From: Lactuca virosa
Taxonomy: Eukaryota; Streptophyta; Magnoliopsida; Asterales; Asteraceae
DNA: 64,000 nucleotides
Assembly (NCBI GenBank): GCA_928212115.1
Contig: CAKMRJ010005745.1
Coordinates: forward strand, 77,562,407-77,626,406
Direction of reading: 5' to 3'
A program made the translations under genes and the position numbers. How positions within the stretch are numbered: the first letter of the stretch is position 1; each line of letters opens with the position of its first letter. Below, one piece after another: positions 56,271 to 64,000 of the stretch. The notes under the pieces were generated by a model. The model saw only the letters and a program-made list of their open reading frames with translations. It was not told the origin of the DNA and did not search any database.

Positions 56271-57844
56271 TGCCCGTGACTCATTGAAAATGTCAAAAGA
56301 TAGAATTGGCACACAACATACTTGTTATTATGAGATTGATTAAACAATTTAAACACATGTGGATGTATTTTTTATTTTATGATAATGATAAAATAATGGA
56401 AAAAGGAATGCTTACTTCAAGACATCTGAAGACGTTTGAGTAAGGTTTTCGGTCTTAACTGCTGAGTATTCGTATCTTTTACATATAGCTATTAAATGGT
56501 TATTCAAGATGAATTAAAAAAACAATGTTTTCTTGTTGCTTCGATGCTAAACAGATAAAAGAACAAAAAAACATGATTATCATTATATACCCATTTAGTA
56601 CAAAAGTAGCCAAGTTTAACATTGATTTTTTTACAAAGGTATACACACATGTAACATCATAATTTCATTATTTATAACATCCAAGTTTAACATTGAGTTT
56701 ATTGTTTTCGAAAATAGAATCATAGTTACAGATTAAAAAGATGGAAACAAGAAACAAACACAACGTAAAAAAAATATAAATTCAAAAACAACATTATACA
56801 TTCAAATTATAAGTATTTAACAAAGAACCATACGAATGAGTAAAAACATATAAATTCGAAAACAGTGTCACACTTACAGATTAAAAGGGATTAAAAGGAT
56901 TTAAGGAAGAAGTACATACACCAACTGATGGGAAGGTTGAAGTTTTTTTGCTTTTGTTTTCTGCGGAGGAATTATGACAGAATGTTTTTGTAAATCGATT
57001 ATTAAAAAGGTTTGAAATCTATATACAAGTCAATATGATGAAAATTAGCAGGTAATCAATTGAAATCTCATTTAAACTTAAAATAGAAGATATCATGCAG
57101 TTGTAAGTTTGGAAAGAAATCAAGTATCATTCTCATTCAATTCCTGCATTTAATTTCCTAATATAACGGATGAAAATTAATATTGGTAACGGAATTTGAT
57201 TTTGAAAACTTTAAAATCATTAAGGAACCGCGTAAGGCTTCAAAACAAACGGGTTGACTTTTTGTTTGATCAAGGTGACGTAAGCAAATTGATCTAAGGG
57301 TGTAAAACCTATAAAGAAAACAAAATCAACGGCCCTGATTGTTTTAGATGATGTCATAATGTTTATTTTTTAATAGTATTTAGAGATTCGTTTATAGCCG
57401 AGCATATGTATTTATATGTATTTAGAAAGAGTATGTTTTAAAAAAATTATTCTATTATCATGTGGACAAAACCAATTACGTTTTTTTTAAAACTAATAGA
57501 GCATATTTGATTAGGGAAAAAAAATACGAAGGCATCTTCAAATTTTATTAATTACATAGTTAATATTTTTATAATTATGGCGATTATATTGTTTTCGACT
57601 TTTGGACCAATCTTATTAATAGTTTATACTATTAGTTAATTTAATTTGAATGGAATGACAGGGATGTAATCGACCAAATATGATCATGATAATAGTTATA
57701 GGAGCATTTGAATGTATAAAAATAGAAATACAATGCTATTCTTATACATTTTGCCTTATCTTTTTTTAATTTCTTTGTGACTTATATATTTTACTTGATT
57801 GATGCCGGAAATAAATTTTTGATAAAATAAAACAACAAATAATC
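56271..57844. other. AT-rich non-coding DNA
   Basis: No gene, repeat array or clear transposon end is visible; part of it may be the interior of the Helitron to the left. Confidence 0.5.
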
Positions 57845-58265
57845 TCCCTATCTCCTCTCCCTATTATAATAAAAGAATAGTTTTATTCTCCTTTTGACAT
57901 GTGTCATCCCATTAGGCCTCCTAATTAATGCATATTTTATTCTTCTTTTGCTAAGTGTCACCCTATTATGTCTTCTAATTAATGCATGCCATTTGTAACC
58001 TATGAATTCTCCATTTTAAATTTTAAATTTCACACTGTAATTACATTAAATTAATAACATTAAAATAAAAATTTAAATAAAATTAATATAAATTATAAAG
58101 TGATATAATTTCACATATTTATTTAAATCAATGATTATAGTTTTATATAACTAAAAAAACTCTTAATTAATAATTTATTTAAAATAATTGATTAATAATT
58201 TTGAGTTTTTAATATAAAATTTTAATTAATTTTATAACCGTAGGTCCCACGGGTTATAAAATAGT
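57845..58265 (+). mobile_element. Non-autonomous Helitron-like element (tentative)
   Basis: The start 'ctccctattataataaaaga' followed by 'ttctccttttgacatgtgtc' resembles the 5' end of many plant non-autonomous Helitrons. The end shows AACCGTAGGTCCCACGGGTT, a stem-like GC-rich block, then 'ataaaatagt' where CTAGT would be expected. The AT-rich interior has no coding. One terminal base deviates, so the call is provisional. Confidence 0.5.
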
Positions 58266-59371
58266 AAAAAAATGTGCTATTTAATCAATAATCAAAATCA
58301 TTAGCTATAATGCGGTGAAGATGATACCATTAGTATTTACTAGTTAGCCATTGCCAATTAATTGAATAAATAGTTTGTCATATTATATTTTTTTAATAAA
58401 TCTGCGAGCCTTAACGTATTCGAGTTGTTTTCTTTCAATAATCAAATTCCTAACATTTGTAATCATGAGTTGTTGCATGAACATCGAATATTAAATTATA
58501 CATTAGTTGTTTGTTAAACCGTAAGTAGTCTTTATCATTTATCATCATTTTACTATGTATTAATTATTAAATTATACAACCCTTTTTTTTTTTTTTTTAA
58601 ATCTTTTGTGAAAAATATCCATAAAAATCGCACCAAAAAGGCTCGTAATTTACGAGTGGACCTGACCCACCAAATATTCTTTAACTTTCTTTTAATCCTA
58701 CAATGCAACTCGTTTAAAAGTTGTCGTTGCTTCATCCATCATTCGCGTTGTCATTTGCAAAGTAACAAACGCGAAAGTGGCCTCAAAATTCACCATGACT
58801 AAGTGTGTTGTATTGGTACAAAGTGTGAGCAAAATGGAATGAGGATCTGACGATGCTACTTATATCCCCTACTTGGGTTTCGTTTTAACACCCATTCGTA
58901 TATCTTTCTACCATTTCTTTCACTTAAGAGTTATTTGGGCATATAACCAAACGATTTGTGACCATCATATTTTTTTAATATTTCTTTTATCTACAAACTT
59001 AAAGTGATTCCAAATACTTGATTAATGAACCTAAGAAAAAGATAAGTAATTAAGAATATGATTTTGAGAATACCTTGCCACCCACTACTACTAAATCACC
59101 ACACCCCCAAGTTATATTGGTGCTTGTTGTTGCACCACGTAAGCCATTGCACTAGCTGTTAAAGTGTAGGTGTTTTGTATCTATTGAGCAAAAACGGGTT
59201 GTAATTGGATAGATGTATCTGAAAACATATCTTCAGAAGTCCTAAAACGCTTATGGTATCATTATGAATATACAAACCAAAACTGTGAAAGTCATGCTAG
59301 CGAAAAAATGGCATCTCACAAAAAATTTACGGGTCTTTACATCATCGTGAATTAGCGACTTAAGATTAGTG

Positions 59372-59414
<43 letters not shown>

Positions 59415-60714
59415 TATTATTTTTTTAGTTTTAGAAAATATGTAATCTTGAGAAGTTTATAAAATCTTTGCGATTTGAGTATTTCCCTAATTCGAGGCCA
59501 AATTTTGCAAGACCTTTTTGTAGTAATTTATTTTGTGTCAGAAAAAAAAACCTCTTGAATTCACGAGTTTTTGTTAGCAATTTTGGTAGTTGTTTTGTGA
59601 TAATTGAGTATATATCTTACAAATATAAGATCATTTTAATGCATAGCTCTAAATATAATTATATAATTTATATTACTACAATAACAATCTAATTGTTTTA
59701 ATAAAGTGATTAGATAATTGTACGCAATTGAATATATTTTAGTTGATATATAGTAGATCTATTTAGTTTGGGTCGTCAACAATAAAACATAACATGAATC
59801 GATGGATTTATAACATAAATAAATGAAAATTAACATAGAGAAATATATTATGATTATCGTATTTATATGCATTTGAGGGTGGAAGGGCAATTGAGTAATT
59901 GTAAGTGATAAAGTCATTTAACAGATTGCAACCGTCTCCAACTTTGTCTTTGCCCCTAAGGCTCTCATTTCATTTGTTTGAGTTATACATGTGTAGGTGA
60001 GCCCTCCTTATACACTCTTTAACCAAACTTTCATCCAAAGCACCCCATTCCAAGTAAATAGAAGATTCGTCCACACTCTTTTTCTTACGACATTTCAACC
60101 ATATTATCTTCCTCGTTTTGTATAAAAATTAGATAAATCTAAAACCCAAACTTTAAACGATAGAATAATATTTTAACTAAATCCAAATCTAAAAATCAAG
60201 ACTATTATTCTTGTTTACAACTAATGTAATGTTACAATAACCGTAACATACAAAACCTATGCATGTATGTAGATGTAGAAGTTCAATGTCAAATAATTAT
60301 GAGGGAAATTGGAGCACCCATATTTAGGCTTTTTCTTTAATCATGACTCAAAAAAGCCTAAACAAGATTTTTGACCAAGTCTTGCATAAATTATACTAAT
60401 GGCATGATCTTCTTCCACTTTACCAACTCTCACCGTCCAACGTTAAAGACAATTACTATTCTTGGGAGGAAGTTGCGAAGGTGTTTTACAAAGTGGGTGT
60501 TCACCATTTTATCATTATAACAATGGCCAGGGCATTTTAGACTTTTCACTTCAATCCAAGATTTATTGACAATAAAGCTAGTAGGGTTAATGCCCACATG
60601 TTAATGCCAACTACCTAGATTGAGCATCTTGAACAGAAGCAAAAGATTACTATAATGCCTACATAAAGCATATAAGGCAACATCCATTAGAAAGAGAACA
60701 AGAGTTTTCCTAAA
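58266..60714. other. Intergenic DNA and upstream region of the golgin-like gene
   Basis: AT-rich, no supported coding frame. Contains a CT microsatellite (59373-59412). Close to the gene, 'cctacataaagcatataagg' (about 60659-60678) offers TATA-like sequence about 45 bases before the ATG; no other promoter element is convincing. Confidence 0.5.
59373..59412 (+). repeat. (CT)n microsatellite
   Basis: About 20 uninterrupted CT units. Confidence 0.95.
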
Positions 60715-61734
60715 ATGGCATTAGATCGACAACAACAATCACAAATGATGATGCCAATGAAGAACTCATCAGGGTTAATCGGCTATAACAGGAGTCCCAT
60801 GATTGGTGATGACGAAGAAGAATTGTCGAAATCAGCGTTGTTGGCTTTTAGGGTTAAAGAAGAAGAGATCAAGAAGAAGAAAATGGAGGTTAGGGAGAAG
60901 GTTCATGCTCAGTTAGGACGTGTTGAAGAAGAAACCAAGAAGTTGGCTGAAATCCGTGACGTACGTATAATTTTCTTCATTGTGTGCATGTTTATTTTGG
61001 AAATAATAAAATTGGGAAACATGTTCTTGACAGACTTTACTTGATTCAAGTTTACATAAAATTATAGTTATGATCAATTATCTGGAGATGGTGGGTTTCT
61101 TATCACCCATGTTAGAATAGAAGTTTCAAGTTGGAATTGTGCCTTCTTTGATTGAAAAACTTAATTTTCATTTCTAATTTTTTTAAAGTTAATAATTTAT
61201 AAAAGAAAATGTGAGAAATAGGAGCTTGAAGGACTGGAAGATCCAAGGAGGAAGGAGGTGACAAGCGTTCGTAAGAAGATTGATTTGGTCAACAAAGAGT
61301 TAAAGCCATTGGGACTAAGCTGCCATAAGAAGGTGAAACATGCATCATGATCATTATTACTTTCTTAATTAATTCTTTATTTGGTTTACACTTTTCCTTA
61401 ATTAATTATTAAATTAATTATATTGTTTTATTCCCGTTTGTTAAATATATTATTAAAATTGAAATCAAATCACCAGGAGAAAGAATATAGAGAAGCTTTA
61501 GAAGCTTTCAATGAAAAAACCAAGGAGAAAGCTCAACTGGTAGCAAGATTGATGGAGGTGGTACATGCTTCTTTTTTTTAATAGTTACTTTTAATTCTCT
61601 GAAAAAGGCCACAAAATATTTAGTTTGTTTTTGCTTGATTGTATATGCAGTTGGTGACTGAAAGTGAAAGAGTGAGGATGAAGAAACTTCAAGAATTGAG
61701 CAATAACATTGAATCCTTGGGTCAACTAAGATGA
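60715..61734 (+). CDS. RAB6-interacting golgin-like protein (DUF662 family)
   Basis: Four exons: 60715-60960, 61222-61332, 61477-61557 and 61651-61734. All introns are GT...AG and phase 0, giving 173 residues. The protein starts MALDRQQQSQMMMPMKNSSG with a short acidic, Ser-rich N-terminus. From about residue 35 it is a continuous charged coiled coil with the family motifs LGRVEEETKKLAEIRDELEG, VRKKIDLVNKELKPLGLSCH, EKEYREALEAFNEK and ESERVRMKKLQELSNNIESL. Plant members are short proteins annotated as DUF662/RAB6-interacting golgins, presumed Golgi or trafficking coiled-coil proteins; function is little known. All exons are in frame with no stops, so this looks like a working gene and the only one here. 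Exon limits are predicted from splice signals and family similarity. Confidence 0.88.
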
Positions 61735-62331
61735 TCAACAAAACAATCAAGTGTTTTGTTATAATTACTAATGCTTATATAACTCCTGATTTTACTTTGT
61801 GGTATTTTGATGATTTTTACTTCTATTTTGGGTGTTGTTTGTCACTAAGCACTTGTTAAATGAAAGCTCTATCTTGGGTGTTGTTTGTCATTAAACACTT
61901 GTTAAATGAAGCTTTCATGCATTTAAATTTTGTGCCCACAATGGGACATTTTTTTTTCTTAATTTTCAGTTTTCCATGTATTAATTTGATTTATATGTAT
62001 TATCTTAACATAAGTGTGTATTTGAATACGTGCATATATGTTTAGTAGTGTACTGTGTACCTCATGTTCAACATCTCGGTGCGGTATCCATCACTTGAGA
62101 AAATGAACAATGGTGAAACACCTCGCAACCCTCGTGATCCTGATATAAGAGATGGCCCAACCACCTGATGAGTCAAGTAATAAAATGACAAACTGAATGT
62201 GAAATAAAATTATAAGCACAATCAACAAAATACAAATTAAGTACTTTAATTGATCGGATCATGCAATTACAAGGCTCAAATATTTACAAAGAAACATCAA
62301 CTCTAAAAAATGTAATTACATACTCTCTCAC
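61735..62331. other. Downstream region of the golgin-like gene
   Basis: AT-rich, with a nearly repeated 'tcttgggtgttgtttgtca' (about 61828 and 61871). No clear polyadenylation signal could be chosen among several AATAAA-like strings. No coding frame is supported. Confidence 0.5.
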
Positions 62332-63091
62332 TGTTGGATGGAGGGACCAATGTCATTAATTAATTGGTAATATTTATAATAACAGTAAGGTCTTTTTGGG
62401 TTTGACTTGGGTTTGACTTCACGACATAGGTTTGACTTGGGTTTGACTTCACGACATATCTATTAAGGAAATGAAAAAAATAAGTTATTAATTTATTATT
62501 AATTAATAAATTAATATGAAATTATTTTGTAATTAATTAAATGGTTTTAATTAATTAAAATGCTACAATATTAAGTAATTCCTAAAGATTAATATGAATA
62601 TTTCAAAGCCTCTTGAAGATAAGTATGGACGAAATCTAAGATGTTTATTATGGTATATTATGTTTTGATAAGGATAATGATTATTTTTGGGAATTTGATT
62701 AATTTAAAGATTCAAATTGCCACCTATAAATAGGGGGATAATGATTAAACCATTTGATCGCTTTTGAGCATCTAAATTTTGTTCCTTCTCTCCATATTTT
62801 CATAGAGTTAGAAATTTATAACCTTTCTCCTAGGTTATAGTAATTTCAAAATTCCCTTCATAGAGATATTTATGATTTGGGTCCTTCTTGTCCTTGCAAT
62901 TGTTGTTGTCACAAGATCTCAATCCAAATATCAAGAGCGCAAAAGGTTAGTAATTCTATATTTTGTTTATTTTAAAAGTAGGTTGTTATAACTAGTAAAA
63001 CCTAGATCCTATGATGTATATACATATATAGATTATTTTGATTATTCGGCTGTGTAGATCTAATGTATATAGAATGCCTTAATGCCTAACA
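62332..63091 (+). repeat. LTR of a copia-like retrotransposon (partner LTR outside window or lost)
   Basis: Begins TGTTGGATGG and ends GCCTAACA, about 760 bp, followed by a primer-site-like sequence. It contains TATAAATA at 62725-62732 in a 'ccacctataaataggggg' context, typical of an LTR promoter, and a duplicated 'tttgacttgggtttgacttc' (62399-62458). Confidence 0.6.
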
Positions 63092-63092
63092 A

Positions 63093-63105
63093 TGGTATTA
63101 GATCC
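63093..63105 (+). promoter_or_regulatory. Degenerate primer binding site
   Basis: TGGTATTAGATCC differs at two positions from the initiator tRNA complement TGGTATCAGAGCC. Confidence 0.5.
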
Positions 63106-64000
63106 AATAGGTTTTTGATATTTGCACTTTTAAAATTATAGAAATCGAAAACTAAATTCTCGAAACATGCAATACGCCCTTCCTCTGGTGCGACGTGCAC
63201 TGTCGGTTTGGCGTTTTATTTTTTATATATGTTTCTTCATCGACAAGTTTCCTAATTTGTGTAATAAGAAACAAAAATATGGTAAAATTTGAATTTGGAT
63301 AATCCATGTTAATTTAAAATATTGTTTAAATAAGATTTAAACTTGAATATTTAAATTAAATGGAATTTTAAATATTATTTGGTTAGAATTTAAATTAGAA
63401 TATTTAAAATATATTTGAATTGACTAACCACTTAAATTAAATTTTATTAGAATAAGATTTAAATTATAATATTTAATTAAAAACTTTAAATATTATTTGA
63501 TATATAATTAAATTTGCATATTTAAAGTAATAAACCATACATTTAAAAGGTTTAAATTTATATATATGATATGTAATGGTGTACTCGGGTCGGCCCAACT
63601 AGATCGATATCGATCCGGTCATAGTATATCAGTACATAAACGACAAAAGCGCAGCTGTTCAAAATAATCGAGCCACAAGGCAATGTCAATATACGATGAA
63701 CAAAATATGAGAAATGAGACATATCCCAGGAGTCGCGCATAAGTACATATCTTAGCAATAATAAAATACAAAGTAGCACAAACAACCTAGCTGTCTTTAC
63801 CCGAGTAACACAAGCTACCAGGTAAAACCTTACACCAAGAAATATTGCGATGCCTATTAAATCCTTCGAAGATACACTGATAAGGTAACAATTTTCATAA
63901 TGAGGAACTCAAGCAATTTTATCCATAACTTTAATCGACATCTAACTTAGGCATCAGAGAGAAATATTGGGGTCCATCCATCAATATGACTTTCTAACCT
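63106..64000 (+). other. Possible interior of the preceding LTR element
   Basis: No gag-like frame is visible. Degenerate repeats with 'tttaaatattattt' and 'agaatttaaattagaatat' fill 63300-63530; the rest is featureless to the window end. Confidence 0.35.

Noticed and set aside
63558..63785. Hydrophobic minus frame near the window end
   Set aside because: No family match, short, and in AT-rich probable retroelement interior.

Overview
This window looks like repeat-dense intergenic DNA from a flowering plant. The evidence is spliceosomal introns, Ty1/copia, Ty3/gypsy, CACTA, Helitron and MITE elements, and fragments of plant genes. Several gypsy LTRs are packed with ACTCGNCGAGT motifs, which I associate with lettuce-type Asteraceae genomes; that placement is inference, not proof. 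Only one apparently intact host gene is visible: a four-exon RAB6-interacting golgin-like (DUF662) gene at 60715-61734. Almost everything else is mobile DNA.

Layout. (1) 1-5719: the 3' part of an LTR retrotransposon, with a polypurine tract at 2423-2443 and a GC-rich probable LTR (2444-5719) carrying 73-bp and 74-bp tandem arrays. (2) 5720-7181: AT-rich DNA. (3) 7182-45699: one CACTA (En/Spm-like) transposon with matching terminal inverted repeats and an ATT target duplication on each side. Subtracting its nested insertions leaves a core of about 5.7 kb. I see no transposase, but it holds pieces of at least three host genes: ribosomal protein uS4/RPS9, the TOR-complex protein RAPTOR and a MYB-CC (GARP) factor. 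A possible DUF674-like piece and an unidentified exon are also present. (4) 45700-55231: a gypsy-like LTR piece, a MULE transposase remnant, another LTR piece and a decayed gypsy element with an antisense ORF, gag and two small DNA transposons. (5) 55232-60700: Helitron remnants and AT-rich DNA. (6) The golgin-like gene. (7) 62332-63091: a further LTR with a primer-binding-like site running toward the window end.

Inside the CACTA element the nesting can be read from target duplications. Copia element A (8417-11047, TSD CATGT) carries gag and protease only. A large non-coding gypsy-type element C (14082-42172, TSD TGGAC) split the MYB-CC fragment. A young copia element B (15171-23175, TSD GAACT) sits in the left LTR of C. 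A rearranged Tekay-like gypsy D (29622-41159) sits in the right LTR of C. A solo LTR E (42930-45032, TSD AAGAT) split the DUF674-like fragment. The implied order is gene capture by the CACTA element, then insertion of A, C and E, then insertion of B and D into C.

No element here looks fully autonomous. A lacks integrase and reverse transcriptase. B has two pol frameshifts. D has three in-frame stops, a 1-bp deletion and a damaged integrase. C has no recognisable coding region.
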